DNA from: Cuniculiplasma sp052315315
GTDB lineage: Archaea; Thermoplasmatota; Thermoplasmata; Thermoplasmatales; Thermoplasmataceae
DNA length: 33,620 bases
NCBI GenBank assembly: GCA_052315315.1
Contig: JBLSDE010000018.1
Span: 1-33,620, forward strand
Direction: 5' to 3'
The position numbers were made by a program, and so were the translations under genes. The notes beneath the pieces were generated by a model. The model was not told where the DNA came from, did not search any database, and saw nothing but the letters and a program-made list of their open reading frames with translations. Shown here one piece after another: positions 1-6,911 of the stretch; the stretch's first letter is position 1; each line of letters starts with the position of its first letter.

Positions 1-355
1 ACTTGTGAATGCGGCACACAGTGTTATAAAATATTCAGAGAGGATGAAGAGAAAATACCTCAATCTCGTGAAGAGGCTTGGAAAGAACCGTGCAATAGTT
101 GCAATAGCCCGCATACTCACAGAGACCATACATACAATGCTAAAAAAGGGCACAGAGTTCATTGATCGGATCGATGCACTGACGGAAAGGAAGATGATCG
201 CCATGAGATCAAGGGCAGCAAAACCATCATCCATCCGCACAATAGAAGATAGCCTGAATGAACTCAGGAATGTTAAGAAGGAGAGGCGAAAGAGAAACAG
301 CACCGAAGGAAAAATAAATAAATCGGATGCAATTACATGAATGTCATTGAACTTT
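1..355 (+). mobile_element. Right-hand end of an IS110-family insertion sequence (cut by window edge)
   Basis: The only part of the element inside the window is the 3' end of its transposase gene and a very short non-coding right end. The right boundary is estimated, not seen: the truncated DUF998 gene on the opposite strand stays family-like to about position 357 and then ends in a short unrelated tail. IS110-family elements have no obvious terminal inverted repeats, so the exact end cannot be read here. A right end of about 15-20 nt after the stop means that any bridge-RNA region would have to lie on the left, outside the window. Confidence 0.6.
2..340 (+). CDS. IS110-family transposase, C-terminal fragment (5' end outside window)
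   Basis: The reading frame is open to the left edge of the window, so the GTG at position 5 is probably not a start; the true gene begins upstream. The visible 112 residues match the end of the Transposase_20 domain of IS110/IS116/IS902 transposases: NAAH, then SERMKRKYLNLVKRLGKNRA, then IVAIARILTETIHTMLKKG, which is the usual (A/V)VAVARKLL..LY.ML..G pattern before the C-terminus. A charged, probably helical tail of about 60 residues follows and is longer than in typical members. The N-terminal DEDD (RuvC-like) domain and the catalytic serine are not visible. The stop at 338-340 lies 3 nt from the end of the opposing truncated DUF998 gene. Confidence 0.8.
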   Translation, partial: LVNAAHSVIKYSERMKRKYLNLVKRLGKNRAIVAIARILTETIHTMLKKGTEFIDRIDALTERKMIAMRSRAAKPSSIRTIEDSLNELRNVKKERRKRNSTEGKINKSDAIT

Positions 356-745
356 TTTCATAGAAGAGACAAAGTCGTGAGGATATGTGCCCTCGTGGTA
401 AATCCCTATCAATGCCAGAAAGAGACCACCAATTATAAAGAACGAGAAACCCACAATTTCAATTTTATTCTTTATTTCTCTAATCATGGAAATGGAAAAA
501 GCTCCTATTAGAATTCCAGTAACAATCAGGCCGTAATTATACACAAAGGGATATGTAGGGGACGGATGTCCATTATTTTTAAGGTTTCCTCCTCCCAGGT
601 CGCTAAGGGCATTAGAAGTTATTTTAAACCATGGATTTAGCCATATTGCAACTCCTATTGTGATCCATGCAGACATAATGGCTAAAACACCTAAAATCAA
701 AGGTATCCTTTCCCACATTTTGTCCATTCTACTGGTCTTATTCAC
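344..745 (-). pseudogene. DUF998-type membrane protein, 3'-truncated next to the IS110 end
   Basis: The 133-residue product shows the N-terminal half of the DUF998 family: a first helix (about residues 14-35), SNALSDLGG, an FVYNYGLIVTG helix, a third hydrophobic segment, and a conserved GIYHEGTYPHDF around residues 113-124. It stops only a few residues later, in KKVQ. The intact paralogue at 8118-8693 continues for about 80 more residues after the equivalent NEHFGLIH. The stop falls where the IS110 transposase gene ends on the other strand, so I infer that the insertion removed or separated the last helices. Start choice is uncertain: GTG at 745 or ATG at 727, and ATAAAAT-like sequence about 26 nt upstream favours 727. 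A truncated product may still be made. Confidence 0.6.
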
Positions 746-814
746 ATTTTATGATTGACTATGGAATATTTAATATTTCCAAATCATCGAGAAAATGATC
801 AGTGAAAATTATGA

Positions 815-826
815 GAAATATTTATT
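815..826 (+). promoter_or_regulatory. TATA element of the small coiled-coil gene
   Basis: An AAATATTTATT stretch is centred about 28 nt upstream of the ATG at 849. This is the usual spacing for an archaeal leaderless transcript. No Shine-Dalgarno sequence lies in front of the ATG. Confidence 0.45.
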
Positions 827-848
827 TTGAAGCTAAAAATACATTAGA

Positions 849-1001
849 ATGGGTTTGAGCAAGAGAGATCTTACCAGAAAGAAGAAGAGCATTGAGGGAA
901 AGATTGAGGAACTGGAGGCTAAAATAAAAAAGAATCCAATGAACAAACAGTTGCAGGAAGAACTTGCAGATTTGAAAAAGAAACTGGATAAGATAGAATA
1001 A
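849..1001 (+). CDS. 50-residue coiled-coil protein of unknown function
   Basis: An ATG at 849 opens a 50-codon frame ending in TAA at 999-1001. The product begins MGLSKRDLTRKKKSIEGKIE and is rich in Lys, Glu and Leu. Leucine and isoleucine recur every 3-4 residues (IEGKIEELEAKI, then LQEELADLKKKLDKI), giving two short amphipathic helices separated by KKNPMNK, so a helical hairpin or coiled coil is likely. A TATA element at proper leaderless distance supports expression. Function is not recognised; a basic N-terminus would allow nucleic-acid or ribosome contact, but that is speculation. Confidence 0.6.
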   Translation: MGLSKRDLTRKKKSIEGKIEELEAKIKKNPMNKQLQEELADLKKKLDKIE

Positions 1002-1214
1002 TTTCATTGATATTTCCTGTAATTTTCAAATTTTGATTTTTGCCTTTATATCCGTCCACAGTAACATCTCTCATAAGGAAGATCATATTGCAAGATATGA
1101 TCAAAATCTGGCACCTTGATATACTGCCAATGGGCAATTTCTATGAATGATTTATTTTTATCTCACATCTGGCGAAATTAAAATAATTTATTATACATGA
1201 AAGGATGTTTATTC

Positions 1215-1769
1215 ATGCCTCCCGGGAAACTAACTAGGAGCCAAAGGAATTTTATTGAAAAATTAAGTCAGGAAACTTCGGAAAAGAGTGAAGAAGTTCA
1301 GCATTATCTCATAGAGAAAGGCTTAGGATCAATAGATGAGCTTTCCGTGAGTGATGCATCCACACTGATTGAGAAATTAAAATCCATGAGTTCTCCAATT
1401 GGCGCAAGAAAATCTTCCAACGCAACCAAAAAGCAGATAATTTTCATTAAGAATCTTCAGTCATCAAGTGAAAGGCTAGAAGTCACTGAGAAATTTCTTA
1501 AGGAACACGGAAAAGGAAGTCTGGATGAAATATCCATGGAGGAGGCATCTCTGCTGATTGATCTTCTAAAGAATACAACTGGCGGAAACAGACAATCCGA
1601 TGAACCAAAGCCCGCGTCACCTAAACAGCTGGATTTCATTGAAAAATTGCAATCTACTGAAAGAGAAAAGAAGATCGTTTCTGATTACCTTGCACGGTTA
1701 AAGAAGGGAAATATAGATGATCTTTCCTCAAAGGAGGCAAGTGCATTGATTGAAAGATTAAAATCTTAA
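1215..1769 (+). CDS. Protein of three tandem KQ..FI..L / EAS.LI..LK helical repeats
   Basis: The product is almost wholly three copies of a unit of about 50-55 residues. Each starts with (T/S)xxQxxFIxxL, continues with a charged helix and a turn KG.G(S/N)(I/L)D, and closes with (I/L)SxxxAS.LI(E/D).LK. Copies begin near residues 6, 66 and 129. Between them lie Ser/Lys-rich linkers. Similar single modules (xxKQ..FI..L ... LSxxEAS.LI..L) occur in phage and archaeal proteins connected with DNA metabolism, but no activity is assigned to them that I can rely on. The start is ambiguous: ATG 1197 adds MKGCLF, while ATG 1215 sits just before the first repeat and about 26 nt after a TTTATTATA element at 1186-1194, so I prefer 1215. 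Confidence 0.75.
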   Translation: MPPGKLTRSQRNFIEKLSQETSEKSEEVQHYLIEKGLGSIDELSVSDASTLIEKLKSMSSPIGARKSSNATKKQIIFIKNLQSSSERLEVTEKFLKEHGKGSLDEISMEEASLLIDLLKNTTGGNRQSDEPKPASPKQLDFIEKLQSTEREKKIVSDYLARLKKGNIDDLSSKEASALIERLKS

Positions 1770-1823
1770 CAATAAAAACCATTTGGAAGAAACATGATCG
1801 GTTTGGAAATTCATACATAAAAC

Positions 1824-1833
1824 AATATATTAA
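1824..1833 (+). promoter_or_regulatory. TATA element upstream of the methyltransferase gene
   Basis: AATATATTAA centred at 1828 predicts a transcript start near 1854, leaving about 12 nt before the ATG at 1867. The purine-rich GAGGTGG at 1841-1847 would then lie outside the mRNA, so it is probably not used as a ribosome binding site. Confidence 0.4.
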
Positions 1834-1866
1834 TAACGTAGAGGTGGAAAACGGGAAAAGAAATTT

Positions 1867-2484
1867 ATGTCCTTATTATTATATGCCTCTATGTCAGAAG
1901 ACCTCTACCTGGAAGGAGAAGAAAAGTTTGGTTTCTTCACATCACGGGGGTATTCCATTTCTCGGCTTGTTCCCACAATGCGACATTTCTATGATTTTGT
2001 TCTCAAAGATCTCAAGAGATTTCAATTTCAAACCGTTTTGGATATAGGTTCAGGGGATGGATATGTTCTATCAAGACTCGCAATGTCAGGTAGAGGCCAG
2101 AAATACATAGGAATTGATCCATCACCACACATGGTTTATGTTTCCAGTAAAAAATGGAAAAAGATTCAGAATGTTAGTCTCCAGTTTATAATGGGCTCAA
2201 GCAGGCAAATACCAGATGGCATAAAGGCAGATCTGATTTACACCACCCTTTCTTTTCATCACTGGAAAGATAGAGAGAGCGCCATACCCTACATAATGAA
2301 ACATCTGAACACAGGTGGTTCATTTAATATATACGAGGTTGAATACCATGGTGAACTAAGCAGAAAAGTTGTAAAATCTCATACGGTTAACAGAGATATG
2401 TTTGAAAAAATCGCAGAAAGTCTGAAAATAAATTATGACATTTATGAAAATGACGGATTCATAAGATGTTCCTTTAAAAATTGA
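1867..2484 (+). CDS. Class I SAM-dependent methyltransferase
   Basis: The 205-residue protein has a Rossmann-type methyltransferase core. Motif I is VLDIGSGDG (residues 57-65), the acidic ribose-binding position is in GIDPSPHM, the motif IV region reads KADLIYTTLSFHHW, and LNTGGSFNIYEVE matches the usual L.pGG.l...e strand. This resembles the Methyltransf_11/25 group. The substrate cannot be read from sequence. An alternative start is ATG 1891 (MSEDLYLEG), which removes eight hydrophobic residues. The gene stands alone, with a convergent rhodanese gene downstream. Confidence 0.8.
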   Translation: MSLLLYASMSEDLYLEGEEKFGFFTSRGYSISRLVPTMRHFYDFVLKDLKRFQFQTVLDIGSGDGYVLSRLAMSGRGQKYIGIDPSPHMVYVSSKKWKKIQNVSLQFIMGSSRQIPDGIKADLIYTTLSFHHWKDRESAIPYIMKHLNTGGSFNIYEVEYHGELSRKVVKSHTVNRDMFEKIAESLKINYDIYENDGFIRCSFKN

Positions 2485-2530
2485 ATCCTTATTCATATAA
2501 ATTTTACACTAACTCATTAAAGGCATATAA

Positions 2531-2887
2531 TCAATCATCATTCTGGCGCTCAACTTTCTTATTGGCGCCCCTCCATGCTCCCATTCCTCCAGCAAGATGG
2601 GATATATTCTCATAGCCATTCCTCTTTAAAATCCAGGCCGCCTTTCTGCTTCTATGCCCAGTTGCACAGACAAAAAGGTAATTTTGATTCTTATCAAGAT
2701 CCTTCAATTTCTTCTTAATCATTGAAAGAGGTATATGCTCCACCTCAGGTATATGGCCATGTCTGTATTCCTGTTCAGTCCTCACGTCTATAACCTTAGC
2801 AGATTTTTCATTTATTGTTTTCTCAACTTCATCCGGTCCTAGATTTTTTAAACCCGGAGGCTCCTTAAAGTAATCCATTAAACTCAT
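2531..2887 (-). CDS. Rhodanese-like sulfurtransferase (single domain)
   Basis: A 118-residue single rhodanese domain. KVIDVRTEQEYRHGHIPE (about 31-48) is the conserved N-terminal motif. The active-site loop is CATGHRS with Cys74 as the persulfide-forming residue and Arg79 in the usual anion-binding place. AGGMGAWRG closes the fold. Members move sulfane sulfur as a protein persulfide; the acceptor here is unknown. The protein is cytoplasmic with no signal peptide. TATTTATAAATC lies directly upstream of the ATG. Confidence 0.88.
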   Translation of the reverse strand: MSLMDYFKEPPGLKNLGPDEVEKTINEKSAKVIDVRTEQEYRHGHIPEVEHIPLSMIKKKLKDLDKNQNYLFVCATGHRSRKAAWILKRNGYENISHLAGGMGAWRGANKKVERQNDD

Positions 2888-2926
2888 ATTTATAAATCAA
2901 CATTTACAGTTTAAATCTTTTCCCGG

Positions 2927-3337
2927 CTATTTCCTGATATTCTTTCTTATAATGTATCTTATGCAATCCATAAATCTGTCATGATGGTCTGAGGCCTTAA
3001 GACAGATGTAGTCTATTATGTCCTTATCATTAAGTATTCTATCCATCGTAATCCTGTCAGGATCAATCTCAAGCATGTGGTTCTTTTTAAAAGTTTCAAT
3101 TTTTCCCCTCTTCTTAATGATCTCATTTATGATATCGTCAGTTTCCATGATATTCTCTGTAATCTTCTTTTCAATATCAGGAACAGATATACCTGTCTTC
3201 TTGGATATATATTTTACAGACTTATTCTTGCATCGAAGTTCAAAAATTTTCTCTATATCCATGTTTCTGTATTTTAAAATTGGAGTTAAATCCATCTGAA
3301 AATTCCATATCATAATCTCTAATCCCCGAAGAGACAT
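2927..3337 (-). CDS. Uncharacterised helical protein, possible helix-turn-helix
   Basis: Not recognised. The 136-residue product is Lys/Ile/Asp-rich and predicted mostly helical. Residues about 40-58 (VKYISKKTGISVPDIEKKI) have the spacing of a helix-turn-helix: a helix, a Gly in the turn, then a second helix. The C-terminus has an unusual DHHDRFMDCIRYIIRK stretch that could hold a metal, but this is only a composition remark. Internal Met residues at 9, 15 and 26 are possible starts; the homologous core seems to begin near residue 15. It is divergent from the NifX-like gene. Confidence 0.55.
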   Translation of the reverse strand: MSLRGLEIMIWNFQMDLTPILKYRNMDIEKIFELRCKNKSVKYISKKTGISVPDIEKKITENIMETDDIINEIIKKRGKIETFKKNHMLEIDPDRITMDRILNDKDIIDYICLKASDHHDRFMDCIRYIIRKNIRK

Positions 3338-3391
3338 AATTAGCTAACATCTAAGCCATTTCTCTTATCTGTGGAGAGAGCATTTAAACTT

Positions 3392-3766
3392 ATGAGAATC
3401 GCAATACCGTCGGAAGATGGATATGTTGGAGGTCCAGGCGAATCCAGGGAAGTGGAGATATATTCCGTGGAAGACAAAGTATCGAAATTTATTGAGAGGT
3501 ATGAAAATCCTGCACTTAAGGCAGAACACACCAGAGGTATATTCATGATAAAATCGGCCATGGAGAAGGGCTGTGAAATTCTTATATTGGGTGAGGCCGG
3601 GGCACCAGCATTCAATTTCACCAAGGGGAGAATAAAGATATACAATGGAAAGGGCATGAAGACAGAAGAGGCCATCAACAGTTTTTTAAATGGAAATCTT
3701 AAGGAAATGACTGGTCCAACGGAACATGGAAACCATCACAATTATCACGAAAATAGAAAAAACTAG
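3392..3766 (+). CDS. NifX/NifB-C-type (dinitrogenase iron-molybdenum cofactor family) protein
   Basis: About 124 residues with the Nitro_FeMo-Co fold pattern: MRIAIPSED at the start, a variable loop, SREVEIYSVED, KFIERYENPA, RGIFMIKSAMEKGCEILILG, then GAPAFNF..GRIKIYNGKGM and a short helix. Archaeal stand-alone members are thought to bind or carry metal-sulfur clusters, and their role outside nitrogenase is unknown. The end is His-rich (HGNHHNYH), a possible metal site. The start is set at ATG 3392 because the family begins with M-(K/R)-I-A; a GTG at 3371 would add seven unsupported residues. No nif genes are nearby. Confidence 0.75.
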   Translation: MRIAIPSEDGYVGGPGESREVEIYSVEDKVSKFIERYENPALKAEHTRGIFMIKSAMEKGCEILILGEAGAPAFNFTKGRIKIYNGKGMKTEEAINSFLNGNLKEMTGPTEHGNHHNYHENRKN

Positions 3767-4071
3767 GATATATCATTATTCACATATTCCCTTATTTTAA
3801 GCAGCAGTTCATTCTTCTTCTCCCTCGAGGGGGTTTCAATATATCCAAGTTCAATTCTCTCATCTAGAAAATCAGCATACAATTTCCCAGAATCCGTGTG
3901 AAAATGAAGTAATCCCTTCCCCCTGTAATAAAAATGTCCGTAGGATTTTTCTTTAATTTTTTCAATTTTTCTTATATTTTCCAGAAGATCATGAAGATTT
4001 ATGAGATCCTCTTCTGTAGAGTGTTTCATTTCCATTCTCCTATCCGTCAGTATTTTATAGAATTTTCCCAT
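3763..4071 (-). CDS. Uncharacterised small protein (YRGKGLLHFH motif)
   Basis: Function not recognised. I place the start at ATG 4071, giving 102 residues; the longer frame up to 4245 runs through the start of the divergent M13 peptidase gene and has no coding character there. The N-terminal half is helical (LINLHDLLENIRKIEKI). The C-terminal half looks like a compact alpha-beta unit: HFYYRGKGLLHFH, LYADFLDER, then IETPSREKKNELLLKIREYV. The HFH plus Asp pattern is shared by small conserved hypothetical proteins of archaea and bacteria. It overlaps the convergent NifX-like gene by 4 nt. Confidence 0.6.
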   Translation of the reverse strand: MGKFYKILTDRRMEMKHSTEEDLINLHDLLENIRKIEKIKEKSYGHFYYRGKGLLHFHTDSGKLYADFLDERIELGYIETPSREKKNELLLKIREYVNNDIS

Positions 4072-4079
4072 GGTATTAG

Positions 4080-6071
4080 ATGGAGAATTATAGGTCAGAG
4101 AATAGTAAAAGTGGTTCTGAAATAGGTTTTTCAAGGTCTTATATGGATCTTTCAGTTGATCCCTATGAGGACTTTTACAAATATTCCAATGGAAAATGGC
4201 TCGAAAATAACCCAATCCCTGAGGACAAATCAAGCTGGGGTTCATTTTTACAGCTCAGAGAACTGAATCTGGCCAGGCTAAAAGATATAGCTGAGGAGTG
4301 CGCCAAAAATTGCTCAGAGAAAGGAAAATCCAACAGGGATCTTGTTGGGAGATTTTACAAATCCATCATGAACAGGGATGAAATAGAAAGGAGAAAATTT
4401 GATCCTGTGAGGCCCCATATGGACAGGATAGACTCTGTTAAGAACTTTGGAGAGCTTTTCGAAAGGGTAATTGAACTGCATAAATCCGGTATATTTCCAC
4501 TGTTCACAACTATGTCCGCGAGTGATGAAAAGAATAGTTCCATCTATGCATTCTATATGTTTCAGGGAGGTTTGGTTTTACCAAACAGAGATTATTATTT
4601 GGATGAAAAATTTGAGGATGTAAGGTCACATTACAGGGAGTACATAATTAAGGCTCTCAATATGTATGGAATGAGTGAAGAAGAGTCCAGAAGTAACGCA
4701 TCCATAATTATGGAGTTTGAAACATCACTTGCAAAGGTCAGCAGAAGACAGGAGGATCTAAGGGATCCTGAAAAAAATTATAATAAGATGAATCTTAATG
4801 AATTCCATAAAACCTACGGATCTTTGGATTTGAGAAAATATCTCTCCCTTATGGGTGTGGCAAGGGCTGATTACGTTATAGTTGGGCAGCCAGAATTTTT
4901 TGCCTTTGTTTCAGAAACTTTGGGTGGAAAGGATCTCTCTCAACTGAAGACATATGTAAAGTGGAGCATACTAAACAGCTTTATGCCAATGCTCCACAAA
5001 GAGGCTGAGGATTTACATTTTGATATGTTTATGAGAAAAATAATGGGACAGAAGGAACAGGAAGAAAGATGGAAAAAGGCAATAAGAACTATTGATGAAT
5101 TAATCGGAGAGGCTCTGGGAGAGTTATACATGGAGAGGTATTTCGGGGAGGAATCCAGAAGAAGAATGGACACAATGATCAGGGATATAAGAGAGGTATT
5201 TAGTGAAAAGATCAAGAAACTTGAATGGATGAGCGATGAAACGAAGGAAAGGGCATTACATAAGTTTTCTAAATTCAGGGCAAAGATTGGAGGTCCTGTG
5301 AAATTCAGAGATTATTCATCTATAGAAATACTTGAAAATGACTATGTGGGAAATGTTCTCAGATCAGCAAAGTTTGAGGTACAAAGGCAGGCAAAGAGAG
5401 TTGGAGAAGAGGTTGACAGGGAGGAATGGGGAATGACTCCACCAACCGTAAATGCCTACTTTGATCCTACAAAGAATGAGATTGTCTTCCCAGCAGGAAT
5501 AATACAGCCACCCTTCTTTGATCCCACAGCTGATGACCCTGTAAATTATGGGGGCATAGGGGGCGTTATTTGCCACGAAATAACCCATGGATATGACGAT
5601 CAGGGAAGGCGTTATGATGAGAACGGAAATATAAGGGACTGGTGGACTGAGGAAGACGCAACGAAATTCATGGAAAGAGCCAAGATGATTTCCGATCTAT
5701 ATGGATCTCTTGAGGTTGTACCAGGATTTAAGGTGAATGGAAATTTAACTCTTGGAGAAAACATTGCGGACTTTGGTGGGGTCAGCATATCTTATGCTGC
5801 ACTTCAAAAGCATTTTCAAAAGCATCCTGAGTTGAGGAAAGAAATAGATGGATTTACTCCTGAACAGCGTTTCTTCATATCATGGGCTCAGATTTGGAAA
5901 GAAAATTCAAAAGTGGAAAGATCAAAGATGCTGGTTTCCATAGATCCTCACTCTCCTGGAAAATTCAGAGGTGTTATTCCGGTGTATAATCATCCAGAAT
6001 TCAAAAAGGCATTTAAGTCTCCTAAAGGCCTTGAAAAACCCATATATGACAGGGCAATCACCATATGGTAA
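4080..6071 (+). CDS. M13-family (neprilysin-like) zinc metallopeptidase
   Basis: Full-length M13 peptidase, 663 residues. The N-terminal domain begins at VDPYEDFYKYSNGKWL (residues 26-41), as in the family. NAYFDP (substrate-binding NAYY-like motif) precedes the zinc site HEITH (His499, Glu500, His503), and the third ligand is Glu560 in GENIADFGG with Asp564 as the usual supporting residue. The end, VIPVYNHPEFKKAF and a terminal Trp, matches the family. It has no signal peptide or membrane anchor, unlike most bacterial and animal members, so it probably cleaves oligopeptides inside the cell; that fits the peptide importer 3 kb away. The start may instead be ATG 4143 (MDLSVDP), which would leave about 70 nt for a promoter facing the divergent gene. 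Confidence 0.93.
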   Translation: MENYRSENSKSGSEIGFSRSYMDLSVDPYEDFYKYSNGKWLENNPIPEDKSSWGSFLQLRELNLARLKDIAEECAKNCSEKGKSNRDLVGRFYKSIMNRDEIERRKFDPVRPHMDRIDSVKNFGELFERVIELHKSGIFPLFTTMSASDEKNSSIYAFYMFQGGLVLPNRDYYLDEKFEDVRSHYREYIIKALNMYGMSEEESRSNASIIMEFETSLAKVSRRQEDLRDPEKNYNKMNLNEFHKTYGSLDLRKYLSLMGVARADYVIVGQPEFFAFVSETLGGKDLSQLKTYVKWSILNSFMPMLHKEAEDLHFDMFMRKIMGQKEQEERWKKAIRTIDELIGEALGELYMERYFGEESRRRMDTMIRDIREVFSEKIKKLEWMSDETKERALHKFSKFRAKIGGPVKFRDYSSIEILENDYVGNVLRSAKFEVQRQAKRVGEEVDREEWGMTPPTVNAYFDPTKNEIVFPAGIIQPPFFDPTADDPVNYGGIGGVICHEITHGYDDQGRRYDENGNIRDWWTEEDATKFMERAKMISDLYGSLEVVPGFKVNGNLTLGENIADFGGVSISYAALQKHFQKHPELRKEIDGFTPEQRFFISWAQIWKENSKVERSKMLVSIDPHSPGKFRGVIPVYNHPEFKKAFKSPKGLEKPIYDRAITIW

Positions 6072-6104
6072 AACACCATTTTTTTATAACTTAGGAGTGC
6101 AAAA

Positions 6105-6851
6105 ATGTCAGTGCCTACAGAAGAAGACGGACCTGTGCTTATTGTTAAACTGAACAGACCTGAAAAGAGAAATGCAATCGATCTTGATATCGCAGAATCT
6201 CTGGAAGAAATATTCTCATCCTTTGAAGAGGATGACAAATTAAGGGTTGCGGTGATCTATGGAACGGGGGGAAACTTTTGTGCCGGTGCAGATCTTACAG
6301 ATCTTGAGAGGTTATCGAAGAGGACTATGAATATGAATGGTCCCCTTGGTTTTACAAGAAAGATCTTAAAAAAACCAGTCATTGCAGCCATCTCAGGATA
6401 CGCAGTGGCTGGCGGGTTTGAGCTTGCACTATGGGCAGATTTCAGAATATGTGACTCAACATCAAGATTTGGATTCCTTGAAAGGAGGTTTGGTGTTCCT
6501 CTTATAGATGGAGGGACACAGAGGCTCCCTCTAATCGCCGGTCTTGGAAACGCTCTCTATCTAATTACCACAGGAACACTGATAGACTCAAAGGAGGCAA
6601 TGAGAATGAATATTGTAAGTGAAATATGCTCAAATCCACTGGAAAGGGCCATTGAGCTGGGCAAAATAATATCTGGATTTCCAAAGGAAACATTAATAGG
6701 TGATAGAATGGCAGTTTTTGATGGGATACGGATTACAGAGGGTATTTACCGGGAAGCAGTTCTTGGCTCCCGTATTATTAATCGTGGTATTCACATCCAG
6801 GGTGCAAAGAAATTCATGGATGGTAAGGGGAGATCAGGGAAACCTCTCTAA
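6105..6851 (+). CDS. Enoyl-CoA hydratase (crotonase family)
   Basis: 248 residues with the crotonase fold. NRPEKRNAID is at 17-26, the first oxyanion-hole segment is CAGADL (59-64), the second is SGYAVAGGFELAL (97-109), and DGGTQRLP follows. Both catalytic glutamates of true hydratases are kept, Glu106 in GGFE and Glu126 in FLE, exactly 20 residues apart as in rat mitochondrial hydratase. It should therefore hydrate trans-2-enoyl-CoA rather than act as a divergent family member. A good ribosome site, AGGAGTG at 6093-6099, sits 5 nt before the ATG. It starts 33 nt after the M13 gene and is convergent with a 3-hydroxyacyl-CoA dehydrogenase, the next enzyme of beta-oxidation. Confidence 0.88.
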   Translation: MSVPTEEDGPVLIVKLNRPEKRNAIDLDIAESLEEIFSSFEEDDKLRVAVIYGTGGNFCAGADLTDLERLSKRTMNMNGPLGFTRKILKKPVIAAISGYAVAGGFELALWADFRICDSTSRFGFLERRFGVPLIDGGTQRLPLIAGLGNALYLITTGTLIDSKEAMRMNIVSEICSNPLERAIELGKIISGFPKETLIGDRMAVFDGIRITEGIYREAVLGSRIINRGIHIQGAKKFMDGKGRSGKPL

Positions 6852-6911
6852 AATAGTATGGAGTTTTTGTAAAATTAATTTTTTCACCGGAGTGAGATTT
6901 CCTTTAAGTAT
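6852..6911. terminator. T-rich convergent intergenic terminator region
   Basis: Between the convergent hydratase and dehydrogenase genes there are two T tracts (6864-6868 and 6879-6884) for plus-strand transcripts. Archaeal termination usually needs only such U-runs. No strong hairpin is visible. Confidence 0.35.

Noticed and set aside
919..1137. Minus-strand 72-codon frame
   Set aside because: It overlaps the coiled-coil gene, has no promoter and its composition is not protein-like beyond chance.
4072..4245. Upstream extension of the minus-strand YRGKGLLHFH gene
   Set aside because: It is antisense to the conserved start of the M13 peptidase and has unrelated composition; the ATG at 4071 gives the plausible protein.
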